Positions 10,746 through 23,218 of a stretch of 64,000 nucleotides of DNA are shown here, one piece after another. Location of the stretch: NCBI RefSeq assembly GCF_002135345.1, contig NZ_NEGI01000001.1:124001-188000 (forward strand). Direction: 5' to 3'. The notes under the pieces are model-generated. The model made no database searches and was not told where the DNA came from. It saw nothing but the letters and a program-made list of their open reading frames with translations. Numbering within the stretch: position 1 is the stretch's first letter; each line of letters starts with the position of its first letter. The translations under genes and the position numbers were made by a program. Source of the DNA: Acinetobacter sp. ANC 4648. GTDB taxonomy: Bacteria; Pseudomonadota; Gammaproteobacteria; Pseudomonadales; Moraxellaceae.

Positions 10746-11450
10746 CTAATCTGATAGCTTAAATTCCACTACCTTGTCGTTTTTATCGCTACTCAACTGA
10801 ATATAATAGTTTTGTGAGGCATTTAATTTAATATTATTCAAATCATATAACATGCTTTTTTTTGCAAGTAAATAGCTCATCGTCTCGTTTTTAAATACTT
10901 CTTTTTTATTCACATCTACAATTTTTAAAGCCGTAATTTGAACATGGGAATTTGCATTATTGATGACTTTTAGATGACCATTTTCAAGTTTAAATTTCAT
11001 ATCGAGTGGTTCTTGTTTCCCAACAAACAATGGCAAACTAAAATTGACTAGAAAATTAACTGAATTTTCTTTGGCTGCTTGAGGAATTTCATCAACAATG
11101 ATTCGCCATGCTTTTTCTTGATTATTGGTCAATACGGATGCTATCGGACGTCCAAATCCGATACGAATTGTTTGCTGCTTTTGAGGTTGTAAAATGAAAT
11201 TTTTAGGATTAATAATGATCGTATCATCTGCTGTTAGTACACTCTTCCCAGCATCATCCTGAGTCCACACAAAAGCTTTTACTTCAAATATTCTTTTTTC
11301 AACTTCATCTACAGATTCAAGTGTTAATGTCGTCGATTTTTGTTTTCCTGTATCTAAAATATAGAGCTGAACTGGATTTACTGAAACTCCGGCATGCGTC
11401 ATAGTGCCGAATAACATCAAAGCGATAAAAAAAGGACTTATTTTTTTCAT
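10746..11450 (-). CDS. Periplasmic pilus chaperone (PapD/CsuC-like)
   Basis: Two-domain immunoglobulin-like chaperone, 234 residues, that donates a strand to pilin subunits in the periplasm. After a signal peptide (1-20, MTHA) the mature protein begins GVSVNPVQLYIL, as in archaic-family chaperones; the G1-strand area IINPKNFILQPQKQQTIRIG and the C-domain junction VNFLVNFSLPLFVG are diagnostic. An AGGTGATGAT site precedes the ATG. It lies between the pilin gene, from which a strong hairpin separates it, and the usher gene. Confidence 0.92.
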   Translation of the reverse strand: MKKISPFFIALMLFGTMTHAGVSVNPVQLYILDTGKQKSTTLTLESVDEVEKRIFEVKAFVWTQDDAGKSVLTADDTIIINPKNFILQPQKQQTIRIGFGRPIASVLTNNQEKAWRIIVDEIPQAAKENSVNFLVNFSLPLFVGKQEPLDMKFKLENGHLKVINNANSHVQITALKIVDVNKKEVFKNETMSYLLAKKSMLYDLNNIKLNASQNYYIQLSSDKNDKVVEFKLSD

Positions 11451-11479
11451 ATCATCACCTTATTATTATTAACGATAAA

Positions 11480-11510
11480 AACCTAACTTAACACAACATT
11501 AAGTTAGGTT
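11480..11510 (-). terminator. Intercistronic hairpin/attenuator after the major pilin gene
   Basis: Perfect 12-bp stem (AACCTAACTTAA at 11480-11491 with TTAAGTTAGGTT at 11499-11510) and a 7-base loop, followed on the minus strand by TTTTATCG. It lies between the pilin stop and the chaperone start. Its form suits a partial terminator or a 3'-end stabiliser of the pilin mRNA, which would make pilin exceed assembly proteins. Confidence 0.65.
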
Positions 11511-11533
11511 CGTTTTATTATAAATAGGAAATA

Positions 11534-12046
11534 TCAATAAGAAACTCTGATTCGATATGTATCTGTATAAGTGCCTGCTTTATTAGCGGCTGTAGTTGCT
11601 GCATTATTCACAGAAACAGTGTAGTTATCTGTCCCCATACCTGCATGGTTTGAATTACCCCAGCCTACTGAACCACCATTTGTTAATATGGTTGTAGTCA
11701 CCTTAGCTGTAGGATCTGTTGTATTTTTTACAAATGTACTATTAGAAGTTCCAGCATTTGCTGTGGTCAATTCCAATACATAATGTGTATTACTTTGTAT
11801 CGAATAATTTGAGGTTTTTGCACCACCACTCGAACTTAGAACAATTGGACTACCGCCTGTTACAGTACATTTTTTTGGTACTTCTAATGTAATTGGAATA
11901 TCTTTTTGACAACCCAACTCAGTACACCGTGAGTAATCTGGACCATCATTACCACCACGCGCCGCATCTTCTCCATCTGCAAAAACTGCTGTTGAACAAG
12001 CACCCAATACTGCTGCTGCTAATACAGCCTGCGTCATTTTATTCAT
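11534..12046 (-). CDS. SCPU-domain major fimbrial subunit
   Basis: First gene of the operon, 170 residues. The signal peptide probably ends at VFA (residue 23); Cys17 in LGAC weakly resembles a lipobox but type I cleavage fits better. The mature chain has a long Gly/Asp-rich N-terminal extension, then DIPITLEVP with alternating hydrophobics (a plausible donor strand), KKCTVTGGS as in CsuA/B-type pilins, and a final AGTYTDTYRIRVSY strand. Cysteines fall at 41, 46 and 60 only; the partner normally found about 45 residues later is absent. Adhesion or biofilm function is inferred from the family. Confidence 0.8.
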   Translation of the reverse strand: MNKMTQAVLAAAVLGACSTAVFADGEDAARGGNDGPDYSRCTELGCQKDIPITLEVPKKCTVTGGSPIVLSSSGGAKTSNYSIQSNTHYVLELTTANAGTSNSTFVKNTTDPTAKVTTTILTNGGSVGWGNSNHAGMGTDNYTVSVNNAATTAANKAGTYTDTYRIRVSY

Positions 12047-12189
12047 GTTTTTCTCCCATTTCTTTTTTTAAAAAGAATGTGCACTTAATCGTTAACAACA
12101 AGGAACAATTACGCTTATCACCCTTCATTATTGAGTAGGATTCGTAACCGTTAAGACATGGTAGCTCATTCCACCAAAAAACAGATATA

Positions 12190-12205
12190 TGTGATATAAT
12201 TCACA
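12190..12205. promoter_or_regulatory. Perfect CRP/Vfr-type palindrome upstream of the fimbrial operon
   Basis: TGTGATATAATTCACA matches the TGTGA-N6-TCACA consensus on both half-sites. It lies about 145 bases upstream of the pilin ATG (12046, minus strand) in otherwise gene-free DNA, so it is a good candidate for cAMP-receptor-protein control of the fimbriae. The exact transcription start was not determined. Confidence 0.55.
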
Positions 12206-12900
12206 CTATAATTACAGTTTGTTTATTTTCGCTAAATAATTATTTAAATATACTTGTTTTTATTAAGTTTTATTTAACTAGCAAATTAACCCTAAAAATC
12301 ATTACGAATGAATATTCACGATCAAAATATAAAAATCATTAAGGTAATAATTTTAAAAAATAAGATTATGATTTTATTATATTTATTAAAACTATAATTT
12401 TACATAAACCTCCAATAAGATTACTTAACTTACAAAATAAACCCTAATATTGCACTATATCTAGCAAATTAATCGTTTTCTATTGGCATTTACTACACTT
12501 TTACGAGAACCAAGTCACACTTATTCATATCTTATTCGAAAAAATCACAATTTAAATTATCTACGATACTATTTTCACGAATAAATCCTCACAAATAGCC
12601 TTAAGACTAGAATCACCAAGATGTGATTTCTATTTTCTCAAGATTTTTTTAAAGCACCCACCACCTTACAATCAAAAAGCCAACCTATAGAGACTGATGA
12701 TCTTTAAATACAAAGCTGAGAGCTACCTTCTACAAAGATGCTAATAGTGACTAAAATATATAAGCAGAAACAAGTAAGTAAAATTTCAAGCAAACACTAT
12801 AAACAAAGTTATAAAATTTAGATTCTGAGAGTACTGGCATACAAAGGTATTTTAGTTTTCGACTCATATAGAACACTTCTAATTCCAAATCATCAATAAA
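12206..12900. other. AT-rich intergenic region with short degenerate repeats
   Basis: About 0.7 kb of very AT-rich DNA between the fimbrial operon and ilvC. No convincing gene was found. It holds two exact copies of CTAGCAAATTAA (12278-12289 and 12461-12472) and a related run at 12428-12451 that shares the CCCTAA block following the first copy, plus a small AATCAC/GTGATT hairpin near 12611-12628. These could be regulator sites for the fimbriae or chance in AT-rich sequence. Confidence 0.4.
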
Positions 12901-12928
12901 AAAGCCAGCTATTTGCATAGCTGGCTTT
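12901..12928 (-). terminator. Terminator of ilvC
   Basis: Perfect 11-bp stem (AAAGCCAGCTA / TAGCTGGCTTT) with a 6-base loop and T/A tracts on both sides, so it can work in either direction. A second GC-rich hairpin (CCACCCTA at 12942-12949 with TAGGGTGG at 12954-12961) sits between it and the ilvC stop. Confidence 0.85.
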
Positions 12929-12970
12929 TTTATTGACACTGCCACCCTATTTTTAGGGTGGACAGAAATA

Positions 12971-14035
<1,065 letters not shown>

Positions 14036-14060
14036 TTATTCAAAATCTTCTTGATTAAGT

Positions 14061-14080
14061 CCTCTCCTTGCAAGGAGAGG
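14061..14080. repeat. Short palindrome between ilvN and ilvC (REP-like)
   Basis: CCTCTCCTTGCAAGGAGAGG is a perfect 20-base palindrome. A close relative, CCTCTCCCaaaGGGAGAGG, occurs at 37689-37707, and both are followed by TT. The form suits a small dispersed palindromic element or mRNA-end hairpin. Confidence 0.6.
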
Positions 14081-14109
14081 TTATCTTTGAGGTATTAATA
14101 AATTAAGAG

Positions 14110-14601
14110 TTAAATAGATAAAACTTTTTCGCCACGTGCGATGCCAGATACACCCGAACGCACAACCTCAAGGATGGTATTTTCAGCCAATGCATCAATA
14201 AAACCATCAATCTTTTCAGTGGTACCCGCAATTTGGATGGTATATGTCGTCGGTGTTACATCCACAACTTGAGCACGAAAAATATCCGCAGTCCGTTTAA
14301 TTTCAGCACGAGCCGCACCCAATGCTTTGACTTTAATTAACATCAATTCACGTTCAATATGCGAACCTTCAGATAAATCAACCACCTTCACTACTTCAAC
14401 CAATTTATTTAGTTGCTTGGTGATTTGTTCAATTTTATGATCATCGCCATACGTCGTTAGAGTCAAACGTGACATGGTTGAATCTTCAGTCGGTGCAACA
14501 TTTAAAGTTTCAATGTTATAACCACGTTGTGAGAATAATCCCACTAAACGAGAAAGCGCACCTGCTTCATTTTCAACGAGTACAGAAATTATATGTCTCA
14601 T
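14110..14601 (-). CDS. ilvN: Acetolactate synthase small (regulatory) subunit
   Basis: ACT-domain regulatory subunit that activates the catalytic subunit and confers valine feedback inhibition. The 163-residue protein begins [20 protein letters not shown], the classic ACT strand-helix with the ligand-binding GALSR turn, followed by the second ferredoxin-like half ([18 protein letters not shown]). Its ATG overlaps the ilvI stop by four bases (ATGA type), indicating coupled translation of the two subunits. The gene is also named ilvH in the literature. Confidence 0.95.
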   Translation of the reverse strand: MRHIISVLVENEAGALSRLVGLFSQRGYNIETLNVAPTEDSTMSRLTLTTYGDDHKIEQITKQLNKLVEVVKVVDLSEGSHIERELMLIKVKALGAARAEIKRTADIFRAQVVDVTPTTYTIQIAGTTEKIDGFIDALAENTILEVVRSGVSGIARGEKVLSI

Positions 14602-16325
14602 TTAGTACGCTCCCCTTTCGATAACCACATATCTTGTAAAGACTGACCTGCAATTAACATTGGATAAACGTGCTCAGTCCGGTCAACCATCACGTTAATG
14701 AACACACATTTATCATTAATCGCCATTGCTTCTTCAAGCTTCGCATCAAGCTCATCGGCATGATCAATTTGAATACCGACATGACCATAAGCTTCCATTA
14801 ATTTAGGGAAATCAGGCAATGAATCAATATAAGAACTTGAGTGACGTCCTTCATAATTCATATCTTGCCACTGCTTAACCATACCCAAAGCTTGGTTATT
14901 TAAGCATAGAATTTTGACATTCAAACCGTACTGCTTACAGGTCGATAATTCTTGAATACACATCTGAATCGATGCTTCACCCGTAATACACACCACTTGC
15001 TGCTCTGGAAAAGCAAGTTTTGCCGCCATTGCATAAGGTAAGCCGACACCCATCGTGCCTAAACCACCTGAATTGATCCATTGGCGTGGACGTTTATAGG
15101 TATAGTAATTCGCACCAAACATTTGATGTTGGCCAACATCTGATGTGATAATGGCTTCACTGTTGGTGATTCGATCCAAAGCTTGAACCACTTGTTGTGG
15201 TTTCATTACACCATTTATACCAGCTTCATAACGTAAACCATGAACTTTACGCCACTCATTAATTTGTGACCACCATGCAGCAATCGCTTCTGGATTAGGC
15301 TTAGAAACATTTAATTGTTTCAATTGAACCAACATTTCCTGAAGAACTGGCTCTACTGCACCTACAATTGGAATATGCGCCATGATGGTTTTTGAAATCG
15401 TCGCTGGGTCGATATCAATATGAATAACTTTCGCATTTGGACAGAATTTTGCAGGGTTATTGGTAACACGGTCATCAAAACGCGCACCCACACACAAAAT
15501 CACATCGGCATTATGCATGGTCATGTTGGCTTCATAAGTCCCATGCATGCCCAACATACCAATAAATTGCTCATCATCACCTGGAAAACCACCTAAACCC
15601 ATTAAGGTATTGGTAACAGGATAATTTAAAAGATGTGCCAATTCAGTCAACAATTCAGATGCATTACCTTGAACTACGCCACCACCCGCATAAATTACTG
15701 GGCGTTTGGCATTAATTAACTCATCAATTGCTTTACGGATTTGACCTGAATGACCACGGTACGGTGGCTGATAAGAACGCATCTTTACTTTTTCAGGATA
15801 TTCGTATGCAAATTTATCGACTGGATTCGTTACATCCTTCGGAATATCAACTACAACTGGGCCTGGACGGCCTGAAGCAGCAATATAGAATGCTTTTTTA
15901 ATAATGGCTGGGATTTCACTGGCATGACGTACCTGAAAACTATGTTTCACGATAGGACGAGAAACTCCAATCATGTCCGTTTCTTGGAAAGCATCTTCAC
16001 CGATTAGATGTGATGCAACTTGGCCAGACAAAATCACCATTGGGATTGAGTCCATATAAGCTGTTGCAATCGGCGTTACCGTGTTGGTTGCACCAGGACC
16101 AGAAGTCACTAGAACCACACCCGTTTTACCTGTGACCCTCGAGTAAGCATCTGCCATATGACCAGCAGCTTGCTCATGACGAACAAGGTAATGATTTATT
16201 TTGTCTTGTTTAAATAGCGCGTCATAAATATGTAAAACTGCGCCGCCTGGATATCCAAAAACATGTTCAACGCCTTCGTCCGCTAATGCACGAACAAGCA
16301 TTTCACCACCAGATAAAAGTTCCAA
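14598..16325 (-). CDS. ilvI: Acetolactate synthase large (catalytic) subunit
   Basis: Thiamine-diphosphate enzyme that condenses two pyruvates, or pyruvate with 2-ketobutyrate, at the head of branched-chain synthesis; 575 residues with FAD. Motifs: the catalytic glutamate in [15 protein letters not shown], the [16 protein letters not shown] segment, the FAD domain, and the ThDP/Mg motif as [15 protein letters not shown]...NN. The family more often has GDGS; glutamate at this place is also seen in Pseudomonas-type enzymes. It starts with TTG, supported by GGGTGA seven bases upstream. No branched-chain-rich leader peptide was found upstream. Confidence 0.96.
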   Translation of the reverse strand: MELLSGGEMLVRALADEGVEHVFGYPGGAVLHIYDALFKQDKINHYLVRHEQAAGHMADAYSRVTGKTGVVLVTSGPGATNTVTPIATAYMDSIPMVILSGQVASHLIGEDAFQETDMIGVSRPIVKHSFQVRHASEIPAIIKKAFYIAASGRPGPVVVDIPKDVTNPVDKFAYEYPEKVKMRSYQPPYRGHSGQIRKAIDELINAKRPVIYAGGGVVQGNASELLTELAHLLNYPVTNTLMGLGGFPGDDEQFIGMLGMHGTYEANMTMHNADVILCVGARFDDRVTNNPAKFCPNAKVIHIDIDPATISKTIMAHIPIVGAVEPVLQEMLVQLKQLNVSKPNPEAIAAWWSQINEWRKVHGLRYEAGINGVMKPQQVVQALDRITNSEAIITSDVGQHQMFGANYYTYKRPRQWINSGGLGTMGVGLPYAMAAKLAFPEQQVVCITGEASIQMCIQELSTCKQYGLNVKILCLNNQALGMVKQWQDMNYEGRHSSSYIDSLPDFPKLMEAYGHVGIQIDHADELDAKLEEAMAINDKCVFINVMVDRTEHVYPMLIAGQSLQDMWLSKGERTK

Positions 16326-16897
16326 CGTGATTCACCCTAATATTTTATATCACGATATTATGGGAGACATAAATCGTGTTTCATTCATTGACTTGTGCTC
16401 TGTTATAGCACACATATTTCTTCGTTTTCGCAGCAATAATAATTTTTTTCTGACTGCACAGCCGTTTAGGCAATGTAGACATTTTTTAAAAAACATGTTG
16501 GGATAAACATATTCTTAACGATATCCATTCCCTCGGCTTAGAGAAAATGTTATTGCTTGCTATGTATTTCATTCGAAGGGTGATCGAATAAAAACATATA
16601 AAACTACTGTTGCATTTTTGTTGTTTCAGCAATCAAAGTCAAGGCTTCAATCCTGCTTTTTATTGATTATTTACCGTCCGCACATATTTTAAACTATTCC
16701 TTTTTTTTGAACCATTTATAAAAAATATTTCAATCACTTATAAACTTATAAATTTACGAAAGAAATATTCCACGCTCATTAAATTCGATTAAAATAGCGA
16801 CACTCACAGTTTAAGTCAGTGTATTGATTTTGATAGCGTGTATATTTAAATTATCTTAATAAAATGACTGAATACATTTATTCATCGGGGATATTTC
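16326..16897. other. Intergenic region between divergent ilvI and DUF4124 genes
   Basis: About 570 bases without a convincing gene. It must hold the promoters of ilvIN (minus) and the DUF4124 gene (plus), but I could not single out strong hexamers. A plausible weak plus-strand pair is TTCCAC with TAAAAT 16 bases downstream, near 16770-16798. Confidence 0.4.
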
Positions 16898-17239
16898 ATG
16901 CATAAAACTCGCAGTTCTACATTCACACTCTTCACGGTTGCCATGATTAGCATTGCAACATTCAGCTCATCTCAAAGTTTTGCAAAACAATATTACAAAT
17001 GGACTGACAGCAAAGGTTCAACACATTACACCAACACCCCACCGCCGAAAAATGCGAAAAGTAAAAGTAAAATTGATACCTATGGCGCTAATCATTCTAC
17101 TGTGACCAATACAACTCAAGCCATCCCACCAACAATACCGACCATAAATTCTAAACCTCAAATTGAACAACAACATCCAAGCCATCAGCCTGTACAAAAA
17201 GGACAAGTAGAAACAAATACCGCCCCTCAAGCACAATAA
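16898..17239 (+). CDS. DUF4124-domain secreted protein
   Basis: Small exported protein of unknown function, 113 residues. A signal peptide spans about 1-29 (ending SQSFA), and the DUF4124 module follows immediately: KQYYKWTDSKGSTHYTNTPP. The C-terminal half is a low-complexity Pro/Gln/Thr-rich tail without further domain. It is a single gene ahead of leuS with a GGGGAT ribosome-binding site. The W-D-x-x-G-x-x-H-Y/F-T motif is shared by many proteobacterial envelope proteins; no activity is established. Confidence 0.85.
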   Translation: MHKTRSSTFTLFTVAMISIATFSSSQSFAKQYYKWTDSKGSTHYTNTPPPKNAKSKSKIDTYGANHSTVTNTTQAIPPTIPTINSKPQIEQQHPSHQPVQKGQVETNTAPQAQ

Positions 17240-17363
17240 TTAAATATATGACGACGCTGAAATTCTGCATCCACTTTTTTCAGTTTTAAATAGTATGCAA
17301 AATTCACTTTTAGGTGCATTTTGCGCTATGCTGTGCAACAAACTTTTTAACCATTGTTCTTAA

Positions 17364-19997
<2,634 letters not shown>

Positions 19998-20077
19998 TTT
20001 ATTCTGGCTAAATTCCACTTTTAAGGGAATAGGGCTTTCAACCTTGAATTGTTGGAAAGCTCCTAAAAAGGATTACA

Positions 20078-20108
20078 AAAGCCCGTTGTTATTCAACGGG
20101 CTTTGACT
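20078..20108 (+). terminator. Terminator of leuS
   Basis: Perfect 11-bp stem AAAGCCCGTTG / CAACGGGCTTT with a 5-base loop, ending at 20104. The following T-run is short. A weaker hairpin (GCTTTCAAC / GTTGGAAAGC) precedes it at 20034-20060. Confidence 0.7.
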
Positions 20109-20180
20109 CTAAAATTAGTTAGATATTTAAAATTAGATTCACTCCATATACATGAAAAATTTCTACACAGAGGACAAAGC

Positions 20181-20723
20181 ATGCACTTAGCTCAACGTAT
20201 TGCAGCAGTTGTATTAACGCTAGGCTTAACGGCAAGCTTGGTCGGTTGTGGATTTCATCTTAAAGGAACAAACCCGCAGGCAACGCCACTGGTTTATACC
20301 AAGCTACAATTGGTTATTCCTGAAACGGCCGAAGCCTTAGAAAAAAAACTCAGCGTATATTTAACCGCGACGGGGATACAACTCAGTAATGCCAGTGATG
20401 CAGATATATTACGTGTCTTGGATTATAAACCAACTCGTCATGAGCTAAATGGCAAACTGGTTGAAACAATATTACGTTTATCTGTTACCTTTCAAATTGA
20501 AGACAAACAAGGTAATCCCATTACAGAACCACGGACTGTAACCGCTACACGTAGTTATCAATATGATGTTGCGACCGTAAATACTGATGATCAACAGAAT
20601 ACCTATCTACAGAATATTTTAATTGATGATATTGCTCGTCAAATGACTCGCCAAATTTCAGCCAATCGTTTACCAAAAGCCAAAGTCAATGCGACTTTAC
20701 CCACCCATCCAACAGTACAATAA
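20181..20723 (+). CDS. lptE: LPS-assembly lipoprotein LptE
   Basis: Outer-membrane lipoprotein that plugs the LptD barrel and helps insert lipopolysaccharide or lipooligosaccharide. The 180-residue protein has a lipoprotein signal with lipobox SLVGC (Cys23) followed by GFHLKG, the standard LptE N-terminus, then the alternating beta-sheet/helix domain. The open frame reaches back to 20103, but the ATG at 20181 has AGAGGA upstream and gives the proper signal peptide. It is followed 18 bases later by holA, the usual partner. Confidence 0.93.
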   Translation: MHLAQRIAAVVLTLGLTASLVGCGFHLKGTNPQATPLVYTKLQLVIPETAEALEKKLSVYLTATGIQLSNASDADILRVLDYKPTRHELNGKLVETILRLSVTFQIEDKQGNPITEPRTVTATRSYQYDVATVNTDDQQNTYLQNILIDDIARQMTRQISANRLPKAKVNATLPTHPTVQ

Positions 20724-20741
20724 TTTAGACGCACGACAGAC

Positions 20742-21731
20742 ATGAAAATTGATTATCTCCAAGCATTAAAGCGTGTCCATGAAGCGCGTGGTGCTTGGAT
20801 TTTACATGGCCAAGAACCGTTACTTGAACAAAACCTACTGGATACCTTCCGTAAAAGTTGGAATGTTCAAGAGGTTGAACGGCAACGTTTTGATCTGAAT
20901 AGTGTCAATGACTGGAAAAATGTTTTTAATGCTTTAAATAGCTTATCTTTATTTTCACAGCATCTTGCAATTGAAGTGCATGGCAATATCAAACCTGATG
21001 CCAATACCCTCAAATTATTAAAAAACTATATTCAGCACAATGAACATAATTTGCTGATAATCATTATGCCAAAGCAAGATAGCAGCAGTTTAAAGTCTGC
21101 TTTCTTTCAAGTTGTGGAAGCTAATGGTGTCGTGGTGGCTTTAACCGCTCATTATCCGCAAGATCGTCAGCGTATTTTAATGGTCGAAGCAGACAAACTG
21201 GGGGTTCAACTCGAACAAGATGCTTGGTTGTGGTTAGAACAACATCACGAGCACAATTTGCTGGCCGCAAAAAATAGTTTAATGCGCGTGCATGATACTT
21301 TTCCTGATACTCAAATTATCAAAATTGAACATTTATACGAATGTTTACAAGATCAATCTCGCTATACAACATTTGATTTAAGTGATGCATTAATTGCTGG
21401 AAATCTGATTCAAGCCACTAAAATTTTTCAATATTTAATCGCTTCTGGCGAACCAAATAGTTTAATTTTATGGACGCTAAGCAAAGAAATGCGATTACTG
21501 ATGCAATTGTACGAGCAGCCACAAAATGCTTTACAGCTTGGCATCTGGAAAACTAAAGTTTCTCATTATCAACAAGCACTTAGACGGCTAAATCCTCATA
21601 GTTTTTTAAGCTGGCCACAACTTTTATTGCGTATAGATGCTGCAATTAAAGGCATGAGTCAGGAAAATGCTGAGCACTTGATTCTACAAGGTGTGGCTGA
21701 AATGTGTGGTAAGACCCTTTTTGCACCATAA
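20742..21731 (+). CDS. holA: DNA polymerase III delta subunit
   Basis: Clamp-loader subunit that opens the beta sliding clamp, 329 residues. The N-terminal part matches the family (RGAWILHGQEPLLEQNLLDT), with the degenerate AAA+ domain (NSLSLFSQHLAIEVHGNIKP) and the C-terminal collar domain ending EHLILQGVAEMCGK. The gene lies directly after lptE as in most gammaproteobacteria. Confidence 0.95.
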   Translation: MKIDYLQALKRVHEARGAWILHGQEPLLEQNLLDTFRKSWNVQEVERQRFDLNSVNDWKNVFNALNSLSLFSQHLAIEVHGNIKPDANTLKLLKNYIQHNEHNLLIIIMPKQDSSSLKSAFFQVVEANGVVVALTAHYPQDRQRILMVEADKLGVQLEQDAWLWLEQHHEHNLLAAKNSLMRVHDTFPDTQIIKIEHLYECLQDQSRYTTFDLSDALIAGNLIQATKIFQYLIASGEPNSLILWTLSKEMRLLMQLYEQPQNALQLGIWKTKVSHYQQALRRLNPHSFLSWPQLLLRIDAAIKGMSQENAEHLILQGVAEMCGKTLFAP

Positions 21732-21851
21732 TTACAATACGGCTTATTTAGAATAATTATCATTTCTATTTATTTAAAAAAATTCACGCTTTATCCTTAA
21801 TTCACTCTTATAATTTGAACAATTTTTAATTCTGACTCGAACCACTTCGCT

Positions 21852-23216
21852 ATGCCAAAAATAAAACCAGCCAAAGTCATTCTAATCGTGGTCTGTATTG
21901 CCATTCTCGCTGCGCTTGCATGGACATTCTTAAAACCTAAAAATGAAAAACCACAATACATCACTACAGAAGTCATACGCGGTGATCTAGAAGATTCAGT
22001 CTTAGCCACAGGTGATTTAGAAGCCACCAAAATGGTCAGCGTCGGCGCACAGGTTTCCGGTCAAGTCAAAAAAATGTATGTCAAATTAGGCGATCAAGTT
22101 AAACAAGGTCAGCTGATTGCACAAATTGACTCAGTTCGTCAGCACAATGATTTAAAAACGGCTGAAGCCAGCATTAAAAACCAACAAGCACAATTGGCAG
22201 TCAAACAAGCCAATTTAGCCAAATTTGAAGCAGAATATACGCGCCAAAAAGCGATGTATGCACAAGATGCGACCTCAAAAGCAGAGCTAGAATCTGCCTT
22301 AGCAAGTTATAAAACGGCACAAGCTGATATTGCTGCAATTAATGCACAAATTGAACAATCTCGGTTAACGTTAGCAACCTCACAAGAAAATCTCGGTTAT
22401 ACCCAAATTGTGGCCCCGATTGATGGAACTGTGGTTGCGATTGTGACTGAAGAAGGTCAAACCGTGAATGCCAATCAAAGTGCACCCACCATCGTAAAAT
22501 TAGCTAAATTAGATACGATGACTGTCAAAGCACAAATTTCTGAAGCAGATGTGATGAAAGTTCAGGAAGGACAAAAGGTTTATTTTACGACTTTAGGCGA
22601 TAGCGAGAAAAAACGTTATGCAGCTTTACGCCAAGTCGAACCTGCACCTGATTCTATTAATAGTGAAACTGATAATAACTCATCTTCATCGAGTACAGCG
22701 GTTTACTACAATGCTTTATTTGATATCCCGAATGAAGATGGCAAATTACGTATTGATATGACAGCTCAGGTTTATATTATTCTAGCTGAAGCTAAAAATG
22801 TGCTAACCATTCCTTCCTCAGCTTTACAGAAATCAAATCGTCCAAAACGTGGCAACAGTAATACAGCAACAGCTGCGGGTCAAAATTCAGGAAAAAATCA
22901 ATCTGCTGAAAGCAACTCACAGCATAAAGACAGCAAAGATGCGACTCAAAACAGCGATCGTCCACAACGCCTTGAACTGACTGCGGATGAAAAAGCCTTA
23001 ATTGATCAAGGTAAAGCTTCTCTCGCTATTGTGCGTGTCTTACCTGAAGATGGCACACCATTACGTAAACAAGTGCTTATTGGACTAAATAACCGCGTTA
23101 CAGCACAAGTACTCCGTGGTTTAACCCAAGGTGAACAAGTCATCATTGCTGATGCTTCTGATACATCGAATGATTCTGCAAAACGTAGCAATAAAAATAG
23201 CGCAATGAGATTCTAA
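21852..23216 (+). CDS. macA: MacA-type periplasmic adaptor of a macrolide-type ABC efflux pump
   Basis: Membrane-fusion protein linking the MacB ABC transporter to an outer-membrane channel, 454 residues. It has one N-terminal membrane anchor (about 8-26), a lipoyl half-motif [20 protein letters not shown], a long coiled-coil hairpin (about 90-175), the second lipoyl half [20 protein letters not shown] and a beta-barrel domain. Between [11 protein letters not shown] and [11 protein letters not shown] it carries a Ser/Asn/Gln-rich insertion absent from E. coli MacA. The stop is two bases before macB. Substrates (macrolides, peptides, siderophores or toxins in relatives) cannot be assigned. Confidence 0.92.
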   Translation: MPKIKPAKVILIVVCIAILAALAWTFLKPKNEKPQYITTEVIRGDLEDSVLATGDLEATKMVSVGAQVSGQVKKMYVKLGDQVKQGQLIAQIDSVRQHNDLKTAEASIKNQQAQLAVKQANLAKFEAEYTRQKAMYAQDATSKAELESALASYKTAQADIAAINAQIEQSRLTLATSQENLGYTQIVAPIDGTVVAIVTEEGQTVNANQSAPTIVKLAKLDTMTVKAQISEADVMKVQEGQKVYFTTLGDSEKKRYAALRQVEPAPDSINSETDNNSSSSSTAVYYNALFDIPNEDGKLRIDMTAQVYIILAEAKNVLTIPSSALQKSNRPKRGNSNTATAAGQNSGKNQSAESNSQHKDSKDATQNSDRPQRLELTADEKALIDQGKASLAIVRVLPEDGTPLRKQVLIGLNNRVTAQVLRGLTQGEQVIIADASDTSNDSAKRSNKNSAMRF

Positions 23217-23218
23217 GC

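Noticed and set aside
12751..12945. 64-residue minus-strand frame in the gap before ilvC
   Set aside because: It overlaps the ilvC terminator hairpin, is AT-driven, lacks a domain and has no convincing ribosome-binding site.
16326..16560. Leader-peptide attenuator upstream of ilvI
   Set aside because: The only short frame there (about 21 codons) is not rich in Ile, Leu or Val and no alternative terminator pair was seen.
21732..21851. Fur box upstream of macA (AATAATTATCATTT)
   Set aside because: Too few matches to the 19-base consensus in AT-rich DNA, and no other iron gene nearby.
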